Below are positions 18,138 to 29,100 of a stretch of DNA of 64,000 nt, piece by piece. The notes under the pieces are model-generated. The model ran no database searches, had not been told where the DNA came from, and saw only the letters and a list, made by a program, of their open reading frames with translations. The stretch is from Pleodorina starrii (Eukaryota > Chlorophyta > Chlorophyceae > Chlamydomonadales > Volvocaceae): the NCBI GenBank assembly GCA_030267565.1, contig BRXU01000002.1, forward strand, positions 8,127,001 through 8,191,000, in the 5' to 3' direction. Both the position numbers and the translations under genes were made by a program. How positions within the stretch are numbered: position 1 is the first letter of the stretch; each line of letters begins with the position of its first letter.

Positions 18138-21100
18138 ATGAATCGATCGGACGTTCCATACTCTCCCTTAGATGCCGCCCCTTCAACCTCGGATCGGGAC
18201 TACAAACTCAAGCAACGACCGACGACCGCAAGGGATGTGGTCCCGCTCAAGCGCTCCAACTCGCTATCCTACAAGACCGTCCTCGGGAGCGAGCTGCCAC
18301 AGGGAATACGGCAAAGGGACAAGGTAGGGTTATGCCCGGGCACAGCAATGCTCCGTCCCGGCCATCGCCTAGCAACCCAACACACAATTGCCTCCTCCCG
18401 CAGTTTGTGCCTCTCCCGCTAGACAGCAGTAGAGGCGCGTCTCCGGGTCGTGTGGAGGAGGAAGCCGCGCTCAACGAGATAGCCGCTGTAGCCCCGGGCG
18501 CGTCGGGCCGGGCCAGGTAGGGAGCTTGGCTGGCTCGGGCCTTTAGGGGCTTGGTAGGCGGATCAATCGCTGCGGTATGGCTGGCTGGCTGGCTGGTTGT
18601 TGGGACAAGAACAAAAGTAACGATCGATACCACAACGAAGGGACGAAGACGGGGCTGGGTTGTCGGGGGGTTGGGCGCGAGACTACGTGGGCGGGCGCGT
18701 AGGCGGGCGAGGAACAGACAGCCAAAAACGAGCCACGAGTGTGGCTGCTGGCTGGCTGGGGTGGGTCATGCTGACATGCTGCAGTGGGATTTTACGGTGC
18801 GCAGGGCCTCGGCCTGGGGGAGAGGGTCAGTAGTCGGTAGGGGTACGGTGCTCAGTACGGGGAGGGTGGTCGGAATGTGTTCTGCCGAGGAAGGGCGGTC
18901 CTGAGGGGGAGGGGAGGGGAGGGGAGGGGGGGTCCACCGGGGGTCCACCGTGTATCGACACCCCCGACACGCGGCCCGTCACTCCCCTTCCCTTCCTCCC
19001 CTTCGCTCCTCGCCTACATCCCTCCGCTGCGGCGTCGGTTTTTACTGCTCCCCTCCCTGCCCTTCCCTCCTCTTCCCCTTCCTCCCTCCCTCCGTCCCTC
19101 CCCCTTCCCTCCGTCCCTCAGGATCACAGTGTACTGCGTAGCGGAGTCACTGGATCGTAGGAAGCTGGTGGACCTCCTCCGGATCAAACACCCAGGTGGG
19201 GTAGGGTGGGGTAGGGTGGGGTGGGGTAGGGGAGGGGTAGGGGATGGGGTGGGTGGGGAGGGGCACGCGCTGAACGCCGCCGGGTTTGCCCGCCCATCCC
19301 TCGCCGGGGGCTATACAGAAAAATCCGCAGCGGAGAAGGAGACGGCGTTAGCGAACAGGCCCAGAACCGGGGGCTGTGGAGGGCTGTGGGGGCAGCAACG
19401 CAGCATGCTGGCGGGGGGCTGTGGGGGCCCCGGTGCTGCGCGGGATGGGCGGCTGAAGGAGCGTATGAGGGAGTGCTGGGTAATGCGGGCGACACGCGGG
19501 ACAGGGCCGTTCGGGAGCCCTGGGGCCGGGGATGTGGGTGGGGACTGGGGAGGGACACGTGGCTGCGCGAGGGGAGGTCGTCGAGGGGAGGTTGAGGGGA
19601 AGTCGAGGAGGTGAGGCGCGCTCCAATCCCAACCCATCGCATCCCGCCCCCTCCCCCTCCCCCCAGCCTGGCAGACGCACCAGTACGACGATGTCGTACA
19701 CGCACGCCTGGAGGAGGTGGCGCCGGCGCTGCCGTCGACGTCGGGCGGCGCCGGCGCCTTCACGGCAGCCACGGCGGTTGGGCCGCCCGACGTCTTCTTC
19801 TTTGACGTACGTTCGTACAATCGTACATCCGGGCCGCGCTGCGAGGCACTTGCCGTACCGGTAGTACCACCGTGCACGCTGGGGCGTAAACGTATTCACG
19901 TGAAGTCCGTTGTTATGTGGATTTGAAGTGCTGCTTGTCGTACAAACCGCTGATGCGGTCAGCGTTGTCTTTTCCTGCTCTTTCCCCACAATGGCGCAAA
20001 TCGCGCAATGTGCCACTGCCGTACTCTCATGTAATCGTATCAACTACCACCACAACCACCATCCGTTACCCGATGCGGTTCGGTTCGTACTGCTTCACCA
20101 TCACCACAACCACCGCTACAGTTACTGCTGTGATTTCTTTCAACTACCGTACCACCGCCATCGCCCCCGGTCCCTACTTTTTACGCCCGCTCGCACATCA
20201 CCCGCCCGCTCACACATACACACATACACAAACACATACACACACACACACACCGCCCACCCACACCCGCCCCCCGCATCCCTTCCCTGCCACCCCCCAA
20301 AATCGCTTGTGCGCATGGGCGGCTCCCTTTGTACGACAGTACGGCGTGGTGGCGTTCTGGGGCCTGCAGCAGCAGCAGGTGCGTCTGGGTCCCGAACCGG
20401 GGGACCGCGGGTGGGGCGGCGTATTGCGGGGGCCCCCCAACGGGTGTGTTTGCGGGTTTGGGTTTCGGAGCGCCGCCGGTGCACACCACGGTTATTATTG
20501 CGGGATTGTCGGTTAGTATTGCCACCCGGGTCTGAGTTGACCTTCGTCGCCTCCGTCCCATTGCTGCGGTCTGGTCGTTATCCACCCCCAATCCCACCCC
20601 CGGGCTCCGGCTCCGGCCTTTCCGCGGGTGACACCCCCTGCGCCCTGCATGCACACACCCCTCCCCCAGGTAATTGCGTTGCGTTCCCTCGTCCCGGGCC
20701 GTTTTAACTACCCCCCCACACACAGGAGGCCGAGATTCTGCGCTCTCTGGTCCGCGCGGTTGAGAGCCGACCGCTGGAACGGTACGACGTGGACGCCTTC
20801 ACCTTCAACATCAGTGTTTCGGAGCCGCCCCACATCCAGAACGACACCATCACCATCAACCGCCGCCAGGCAACGGACCACCAGGTGCTGCCGCCGCCGG
20901 GTGTGTTGTGTTGGTGTGTGTATGTATGTGTGTATTTGTATGTGTGCATGTGTGAACGAGCCCTCAACTCGCCCGAACCCCCCCGTCCAACTCCCCCATC
21001 CTGTCAGCTTCTTTGGACTGCCTCCTAGACCTGGCCCCCCCTTTTTCCCCCGCCCCTCTCCCTCCCCCTCCCTTCCCCTTCACCCCCTTCTCCTCCTAAC

Positions 21101-22731
21101 CCCCCCGCTGCGGCTCACCCCCTCACCCCTCTCCCCCCCCCGCTGCGGTTGCGGCCCTCCCCCTCAGGTCCGTCTGGCCATGAGTCACGCTCTGGCCCAG
21201 TCCACCAAGTTGTCCGTGTACGAGGAGCGAGTGGTGGCCCTGGTGGAGGAGAGCAGGCACCTGCCGCAGGTGGGTTTGGGGAGGGAGGGAGGGGGGGGAG
21301 GGAAGGGGGGGAGAGCAGGCACCTGCCGCAGGTGGGTTTGGGGGGGGAGGGAGGGGGGGGAGGGAGAGAGGGGGGGGGGAGAGGGGGGGAGAGGGGGGGA
21401 GAGAGAGAGGGGGGGAGAGGGAGAGGGAGAGAGAGTGAGGGTGTGTGTGTGTTGTTGATTCCAATGAGGCCACGGAGCACGGAGAGCAAAGGGGAGGGTG
21501 TGTGTGAGTGTAAGCGGGTGCGTGTGTGTGCGTGTTGTTGTGTGAGCATGTGCGTGTGTGTGTGAGCCGCTGACGATACCGGGAAAACGATAAACGGTTC
21601 ATCGAGGGTCACGGTCTGTGCCGCTCTGTGCCGCTACGCGCTCCAGAAATCCTATCCGTGAAGATTCATAAAAAACACCCTCCCCCCCCCCTCCTCCTCC
21701 CCCTCCCTCCTCCTCCTCCTCCTCCTCCCCCTCCTCCTCCCCCTCCCCCCCCCCCCGGGTTCAGCGGCTGCAGCAGCTTGATAACAACGTCCGCAGTGGC
21801 TCATTGTTATATGAAGGAGCATATCACTCCCTCCCTCCTCCCTCCCCCCCCTTCCCCAGGTCCTCGCCCAGCACGGCCGTGTGTCCATGTCCACTAAGAA
21901 GCTAGCTCAGCTGATCGGCAAGGTGTTCCTGCAGTCCTCCGACCTCAACTTGCTGTCAACCGTCATGGACACACCCGAGTTCTTCTGGAGCGCACCAGAC
22001 CAGCTGCAGGTGGGGAGGCGGGTTTGGTCGTGTGTGTTTGGTCGTGTGTGTTTGGTCGTGTTTGGTCGTGTAGGCCGTAGGGGGGTTTCGGCCCGTAGGT
22101 TTTTTCGGCCGTAGGCGTCTCGACCGTAGGCCATAGGCAGATCCTCCCTTTTCGTCTACGGTCGAACATTATGTGTGTGGGTACCTATTGAGGGGGTACC
22201 AGTTGCGTGAGGCGCATGCGCGTGTTTTTTCTTTGCGGGGTGGGTCCCACAGGCAGGTTCCTCGATACCTAACCCCTCTCCCCCCGTGCCGCCATCACCC
22301 TCGTATCGATACCAACGCCAAGTGACTCCCCCCCCCCACCCCCGCTCCCCCCACCACATCCCACCCCATCCCTTCCCCAACTACCCCCCTGCTGCGCCAC
22401 CACACCCCTGCTGCGCCTGTGCGCAAACCCGTGTGTCGTACACATGTACTACTGATGTACGGCATGTCGTACCATGTTGTACTACTACCGTTATATACGA
22501 CCGACCCACCCACAGGCCCTGTACGAGCGCGCCTGCGAGTATCTGGAGCTGGACACGCGGGCCGAGGTGCTCAACGCGCGGTTCCAGGTGCTGCAGGAGA
22601 TGCTGGACATGCTCCGAGACCACAAGAACAACTCCCACGCGGCCCGACTGGAGTGGATCATCATCTGGCTCCTCATGGTGGATGTCATCCTCATGCTCTT
22701 CCAACTGCTCAGCCTGTTTGGGCTGGTGTGA
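18138..22731 (+). CDS. DUF155 family membrane protein (RMD1/RMND1/Sif2-like)
   Basis: Nine exons are proposed: 18138-18323, 18404-18516, 19122-19195, 19667-19806, 20340-20378, 20726-20884, 21168-21269, 21860-22009, 22516-22731. All phases agree; 392 aa. DUF155 hallmarks appear in order: ITVYCVAESLD (about 101-111), DVFFFDYGVVAFWGL (about 166-180), HALAQSTKLSVYEERV (about 244-259), STKKLAQLIGKVFLQSSDLN, DTPEFFW, and ERACEYLELDTRAEVLNAR before MLRDHKNNSHAARLEW. A single transmembrane segment spans about 368-390 (WIIIWLLMVDVILMLFQLL), two residues from the C terminus. The family includes yeast Rmd1, fission-yeast Sif2/3, plant RETARDED ROOT GROWTH and human mitochondrial RMND1. The N terminus (residues 1-62, polar, with KLKQRPTTARDVVPLKR) looks more like the cytosolic fungal type than a clear transit peptide; location is therefore open. 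It is transcribed divergently from KBP. Confidence 0.9.
19317..19347 (+). repeat. Dispersed repeat family A, degenerate copy
   Basis: AAAAATCCGCAGCGGAGAAG then GAGACGGCG lies in DUF155 intron 3. A reverse-oriented degenerate copy (CCTCCGCTGCGGCGTCGG then TTTTTACTG) is at 19021-19050 in intron 2. Confidence 0.5.
20670..20715 (+). repeat. Dispersed repeat family B, copy 1, at a 3' splice site
   Basis: It begins CAG|GTAATTGCGTTGC, passes through GGGCCGTTTTAACTACCC and ends 10 bases before exon 6 of the DUF155 gene. Bases 20670-20725 alone have the form of a 56-bp intron. Confidence 0.75.
21249..21342 (+). repeat. Duplicated exon-7 end and donor site
   Basis: A 32-bp block covering the end of exon 7 and its donor (CTGCCGCAGGTGGGTTTGG) at 21249-21280 is repeated exactly at 21311-21342, 62 bp downstream in the intron. 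Confidence 0.85.
21801..21836 (+). repeat. Dispersed repeat family D, copy 2
   Basis: TTATATGAAGGAGCATATCA followed by CTCCCT, 23 bases before the acceptor of DUF155 exon 8. Confidence 0.75.
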
Positions 22732-22955
22732 CGGGCTGGTGTGACGAGGGTTGTGATGGGGGCTGTGACGGGCTGGTGTGACGAGGGTTGTGATGGGGTG
22801 CGTGGTGTAGTTATCGACCCATGGGTCTTCCAGCTGCTCAGCTTGTTCGGCCTGGTGTGAAGAGGGTTGTGACGAGGGTGTGTGGTGTGGTTACCGACCC
22901 ATGGGTCCGGCTGCTGCAGCTGCTGCAGCTGCTCAGCCTGTTCGGGCTGGTGTGA
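22702..22955 (+). repeat. Tandem copies of the DUF155 C-terminal codons
   Basis: The 30 bases coding QLLSLFGLV plus stop (22702-22731) recur with few changes at 22831-22860 and 22926-22955. They are separated by TGTGACGAGGGTTGTGA-type repeats and by GACCCATGGGTC palindromes. Confidence 0.85.
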
Positions 22956-23571
22956 CGAGGGCTGAGGGTTGTGACGGGCTGTGAGGGGGAGGAGCGTTTG
23001 GGGGAGGGGTTGGGGTGCTTTGAAAGACAGCGGTTGGGTGGTAGCGGTGGCGGTGGCAAGGCTTGCGCCGCGGCCTTGTTCTTGGACTCGGATGGGTCTG
23101 GCTGGTTTGTCGCCCTGGGCCCCCCCCCCCACACACACACCGCAAACGCAAACGCAATGTGGGTTGAGTTGCGGAGTCTCTCCCTGGCACAGATGCCCCC
23201 CCCCCCTCCCCCCGCGGGGCACGACGCCTCGCCTCATAGGAAGGGTGGGGGGAAAGCCCAAGCCCTGCTGGCTGACTGGCTGGCTGCCTGACTGGCTGAC
23301 GTTGGTCTTCCGGGTCTGTCTCCATCTCCATCTCCGGCTCCAACCCCCTCCCTGGAGCGCCTGTTCAGGAAGAGGGGGGAGGGGGGGTTGCGGCTGCATG
23401 CATTGGAACGAGACGGGCAGCGTCGGTTCGTCTCGTCCCGGGCTTGGCGGGAGCAAATGGGGCCATATTCCTAAAGACCGCCATGTTAATAAATACGACG
23501 ATGATGATGACGACGACGACGATGACGGCCATGACGACGACCGTGGCCATGTCGCGCCCAGGCCTTTCTGT

Positions 23572-23655
<84 letters not shown>

Positions 23656-26133
23656 AGGCTGATCTGGGTGCGGAGGGGCGGCATGAGGGCGGAGCTTTGG
23701 AGTCCTGTGAGCCCGGGCGTGGAGGAGGGCCCGGGCGTGGAGTCCTATGGGCTTGGGCGTGAGGGTGAGGACATGAGCATGAGCATGGTCGCATGGACAT
23801 GAGCATGGGCATGGAGGAGGGTACATGGGCACACGGGCAGGTGCCTTCGTGAGGGCACCCGCCGGGGGCTTCTGTGTATTCGGGGGGGGGGGGGTGAGCG
23901 GGTTTTGAGAGCCTCGTGTGTTGGCAGAAGCACGGCTGGCTGGCGCGTGTGGAAGGACCCCTGGGTTGTCTGGGAGCGCTTGAGAGCGAGGGCGAGGAAG
24001 GGAGAGAGGGGGGGGCGGGAGAGGGGGGCGCGTTGCACGCGGGGGGGGGGGGCGGGGGGCGGGGGCCTGCATGGGGCAGAACGTGGATCATCTGCGCGGC
24101 AGCAAGGGGGGAGCTTGGTGCGGTTCAGCTCAGAGAGAGGCGGGCTGGGGCTGGGACTGGGACTGGGACTGGATGCAGGGACTGGAGATGTCGCATCTCG
24201 CATGGGCTACAGGGTTGGTTGGTTGGTTGGTTCGTTTGTTTGTTTGTTTGTTTGACTGTCAGGGTAGGCTCCAGGGTTGGCATCGTCCCCCGCCTTCATC
24301 CACCGGTAAGGCAGTGGAGCCCGGGATTGGGGGAGGGGCAGGGCGGGCCAGACACGTTCCGGCCGTGCGGGGCCTCAGCCGCCGGCGCCATCGCCGGGCC
24401 CTTCGGCTGCTGCCCAGGCGCTTCCCTCTTTGTCGTTGTCATTGCGAGCCTGGCCTTCGGTCTCTTGCAGCCGCGGGCGCGATGGGTGTGGAGGTGAGGG
24501 TGAGGGCGGATGAAGGTACCTTGACCAGCCCCGCGGAACGCGCCTCGATCCTGCGGCCGTCGCTGGGCCACCTTTGCCGCTGCCGGCAGCCTTGCGACCT
24601 TGCGGCCTCTTTTGCGGCTGCTGCGGTGCATCTGACACCAAGGGGTCAGCACCTCAAGCACCGACCCATGGGTCATCGTTGAACCCGGCCAGCGTTGAAC
24701 GGGGGGGAAGGGGCCATTGGACATTGGAATGGACATTTACGGTAGGTTCCCCACCATTGGACAGTGGACGTTGAACCGGGGGGGTGACCATTGGGCATTA
24801 CGGTAGGTTCCCCACCAGGCTGGTCTGCCTAGACGAGAGTCTCTGGTCGCTGCGCACAGTCGGAGAGCCTCGGTTCGGGGGAGTTCGGAATTGTGTGCGT
24901 GTGCGTGTCTGTGCGACTTGAGGAGGAGTAACCGAAGCTCCGGAGGGCACCGCATAACCGCATAAGTCTGTTCATTAGGGAGCTTGTTGGGAACCTGGAA
25001 AGAGGTGCTCTCTTGCGGTGGTGGTCGCGGGCCCAAACGCAACCCAGCGCCTGAAGTGAGTTGACGAGGTACCGGGACCGGTAGGAGGTCCACTGCAGGA
25101 TTGGCACGGTGTTGTTATTTCCGCCGTTCGCGTTGGGGTCGTACGAGTAGTCGAGTACTGGTCGGGCGCTGCGTCGAGAGCGTCCGGGGGGCAGGAGGGA
25201 GAGGGAGCCTGGCGGGTGTGCGGACGGGCTGCGAGCGAGCCACCCCGCTTGTCCCCGCCTCCACCGCATGGACGCCCCAACGGCGCCATCTCGACCTGCG
25301 CTGCAGCCTGCGCGGTCCGTGTGTCTTGGCGGACTGCAGCGCGGCCCGTGTGTTGGCGGCGGCGGGCGAGGAAAGGGGGGGTTGCACCGGCGTCAGGGGT
25401 CCGGGTGCGCAACGCGGTTTGACGGCCGCACCGATCGATGGTGGCAGGCGGGCGGCGTCGGCCGGTGCAGCATCCCTCTGCAGACGCCAGCCACGAGCCA
25501 GCCCTGGGAAGCGGGGGGAGAGCGGGGGGAGTGCAGCGGGGTCGAAACGGCGCCGCGCATGTACCGGTAACCCCAGAAGGCCCTCAAACGCACGAAAGTG
25601 AACCGTGCTGACTGGCCTGGCTGCGCCGTCACGGGCCTGGTCGCCTCCGCTGTGCTGCAGTGCACGGTCAGCCGGCCCGCTTGCGGTACTCTTCCCAGTG
25701 CCCACTGTATCCTGCTCCTAGTAACAACAACGGGCTGGGCGATGGCTGGAATCCTGGAAAAGGGGGACAAACCGCATTGCGATGTACAGCGGGCTTCGGA
25801 GCTGTTTTTCTGTGAGCGCCGGCCTAGCTGGGCTGCTCGGTCAATGCGGTGGACGGACTACAATTATTGAGTTCACGCTTGTGCATATCACATGGCATGG
25901 ACGTCCTCAACTGGTGCCATGGCCGTGGAGGATGACGTCTCTGGGACCTTCACCTTTTTTCGCGTCATAATGCAGACGTGTCCGTATATTATTTGAATTC
26001 CGGCCTGAAGAAGTCTATCTGCAAGAAAATAGCAGTCGTTGATACGGTGCGGTCAAAGTCAAAGAGACGAGATGCGTCATCTACGTGCCAGCGCCACATC
26101 GACTAGGTTTGCTTCGCGAATTCATCACAGATT
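22732..26133. other. 3.4-kb spacer: repeats, no supported gene
   Basis: The first 250 bases hold the duplicated gene tail. GAC/GAT repeats lie at about 23498-23545, (GT)n at 23576-23654 and TTGG/TTTG repeats at about 24216-24256. Open frames at 24829-25269 (minus) and 25101-25601 (plus) overlap each other and match nothing I recognise. A short frame from ATG 25741 ends in a good donor (TTTTTCT|GTGAGC, about 25810) and could be a first exon of the large gene downstream, but the junction is unresolved. Confidence 0.5.
23576..23654. repeat. (GT)n, about 39 units
   Basis: The longest dinucleotide run in the window, perfect over about 79 bases, in intergenic DNA. Confidence 0.95.
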
Positions 26134-29100
26134 ATGAATCATGGATCGAGCATGCTGACTGCCGGGGGTTATCCCGCAAGGCCGCTCGTTGGAGTTGCCA
26201 TATGTGCCGGACCGCAGCATGGCGGCCTGCCAATCTTGACGTATCCAAAACAATTCGAGTTTACTCTTGATTGGAAATGCGCGTGCCAAGCGGCGGCGCA
26301 CGCCGCGGAAGCGACGTCCGTCGGCATTCTGCAGCTGCAGTCATGCGTCCTCAGCTACCAGTCGTCCCAGCACGGCTACGTGCTCCTGCTGGTCGGCGCG
26401 GTGGCCTGTCCCCATGCTGTCCTTCGCGTCAAAATGGCCGAGCTCCTCAACCTGGCAGACCTTCTGCTCGGTCCCACGCTGGGCCGAACCTTGTCCGCCG
26501 CCCCGGCGCGCGCGGCGCTGCAGCTTCGCCTGCCTCAACAGGCTGACCTTCTGGAGGTGCGCCAAAACAACGAAGAGCAATGCCCGATCACCGGCGCGGC
26601 GGCTTGGATAGGCGTGGACGTGCCCTAAATGCCTGCCCGTGGGCAGCCTCAACCCCTCGAACTCACGACGTGTAACTCGCCCACCCACCGACACCAGGTC
26701 ACCAGCCCGCGGAGGTACAGTCCACAGCCGCATACGACCCTCTCGCCGACTAAACACCCCTCCCCTCCCCGCGCCGCCCTCCCCGCCTCTGTCCGCGCGG
26801 CCCTCCCCCCAACCCCACTGCTGCCCGGGCACCGCACCGCCCTAACACAGGCACTGCTGCAACCGCAGCAGCAACAGCACCAACCGGGCCCTGACGGCGA
26901 CGCGGAAGGCAGCCTCGCCAGACTCCCCACCGCAGCCCCCTACGCTGCGGCGGCGGCCCTGACGGCGGCGGCGCCCCTGCCGCCGGGCACCCTGGACGCC
27001 CTCTTGCAGCGCCGCCTGAGCGCCGTCTCCGTCTCCATCCTCCCCGCGCCGGCGCAGCGCTCAGCCCCACCCCACGTCCTCCTCCCCGCCACCGCCACCG
27101 CCGCCGCTGCTGCTGCTGCCGCAGTGCAGCGCCCGGCGTATTCGCAGCTGCTTCCCGGCGCCACCGCCGCTGCGTTTCAGGAGCTGCGCCGCCGGGTGAC
27201 CCACCGGGTTAGCAGCCACCATCTCGACCTCACGCCTCCCCTGGAGCTGCCGCCACAGCCGCCGCAGCCAGGGTCCGCGGCGGCTGTGGGGTCGGGTTCC
27301 GGAGCGAGGGGCCTGGGCGCCGTGCTCTTCTCGGACATGGCGGCGTTGGACGACGGCGCTGCTGCAGCGGCGGCGGCGGCGAGGTACGGCAGCGCCGGCG
27401 CGGCGGCGGTGCTGAGCGGCATGTGGCTGGCGAGTGACCTTCTGGGGCCGCCGGACAGTCAGCTGTGGGCGCTCGTCCTGTCGGAGCTGCACGTGAGTAC
27501 GGCAGTACGGCCAGCGTATGTACGAATGCGGTACGGTACGGCAGCTGTGCATGGGATCAGGTGTGCATGGACCAGGCGCGGCTTGCACCCCGCACCTGGC
27601 CCTGTGTGTGCACTTGCAGTGGAAATGGAAGTGGAAGTGGCAGTGGCAGGGTAGGCGGGATAGGGCCCTGCGTAGTTGCAGTGTGGGGTGGAGGGTAGGG
27701 CCCTGACGGGCGCTGACCGGCTCTCGTCGGTCGTGGACGGTGCGTGGGTCGTGATGGGAATCGTCACGTCTTCGTCCTGCGCGCCGGCGCTCCTGGTCCT
27801 GGTGCCCCCCGGGGCTCCACATCCAGATCCACGTACTGCGTGCGTACTGGGTCAACCGACCATCATGCCCTCCCCAACCAATACGGGGTGCCCCCAAGCG
27901 GTAGGCGCCAACCCGCCGGCAATCGATTCCACCTCCCACCACCACCACCACCACCACCACATTACCACCACCATTACCGCCACCACCACCATTACCGCCA
28001 TTACCGCCGTTGTTGCTTTGCCTGCCTGTTCGCTCCTTGCCTCGCTCACATTGCCGCTCCCCATTGCCGTTACTAACACCCTTTCCTTCGCTTCTTTCCG
28101 ACTCCTTTCTCCACTGAACGCAGGTGAGTAAGCCATCGTCCCTTTTGTGCTGTCCGGGCTGTGTGTCTATGTTGGTCTTGTGCTGTCGTGTGCCAGTCCG
28201 TTTGGGGTTGGTTGGCGGCGACGCGGCCGCGCGCTTTTCTCTGCTGGAGATATCAGGTAATCATCAGGTAATATTCCAGGTAACTGCGTTGCATTCCCTC
28301 GCCCCGGGCCGTTCTAATTACCCACCATTACCGCCACCACCACCAGGCGCTCGACGCCGCCAGCGCGCCCTCCGACTCCGCGGCGGCGGCGGCGCTTCCA
28401 GGCGGCCCCCGCACCGCCGACGGCGCCGCCGACGGCGGCGGCGGCAGCAGGCGGCAGCTGTGCAGCATTGACCTGTCCGTCTTGCATCCGGGCCTCACAG
28501 CCTCAGCAATAGTGCTGCACCTCGGCGCGCGCTCAGGCCCGGGCGCAGGCGCTGGCGCGGGCGCCGCCGCCGCCGCCGCTGGCCGCTACGGCCGCCCCGG
28601 CGGCGCCAGGACGACAGCCCGCGGAGGAGAGCTTTTCCCATGGGATACCCTACCTGGCGGGGGCGGGGGCGGAGGCGGAGGCGGCTCCGCCGCTGCAGCA
28701 ATCCCCGCGGCGGCGGCAGGTGCCGTACGCCGTCACTGTCGCGTCGCCGTCGTGGTTGTGTACGTGCTGGCTGGGGAGGAGCTGACGTCATCCTGGGAGG
28801 GCGTTTCCAGCGGCGGCGGAGGCGGCGGCGGAGGCGCGGTGGCCCGCCAGCGGCAGTCGGTCTTTCGCGACCTGCCGTACAACGTGACGTCGGGGCCGCT
28901 GGCGGCGCCGCCGGCGGTGCGCGCGGCGCTGGTGGCTGCGGCGGAGCTGTACGAGCAGGCGTTTCCCGGCAGCGCCTCGGAGGTGTGGCAGGAGCTCCGT
29001 CATGTGGCTCTGGAGGAGGAGAGGCGGCAGGTGGGGACAGAGGAGGCGGGGGAGGGGGAGGAATTCAGCCGGTCGGGGGATCCATTCAGGAACGTTGTTG

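Noticed and set aside
24829..25601. Overlapping ORFs on both strands (146 and 166 codons)
   Set aside because: Neither gives a recognisable protein, and both are equally open, as expected from base composition alone.
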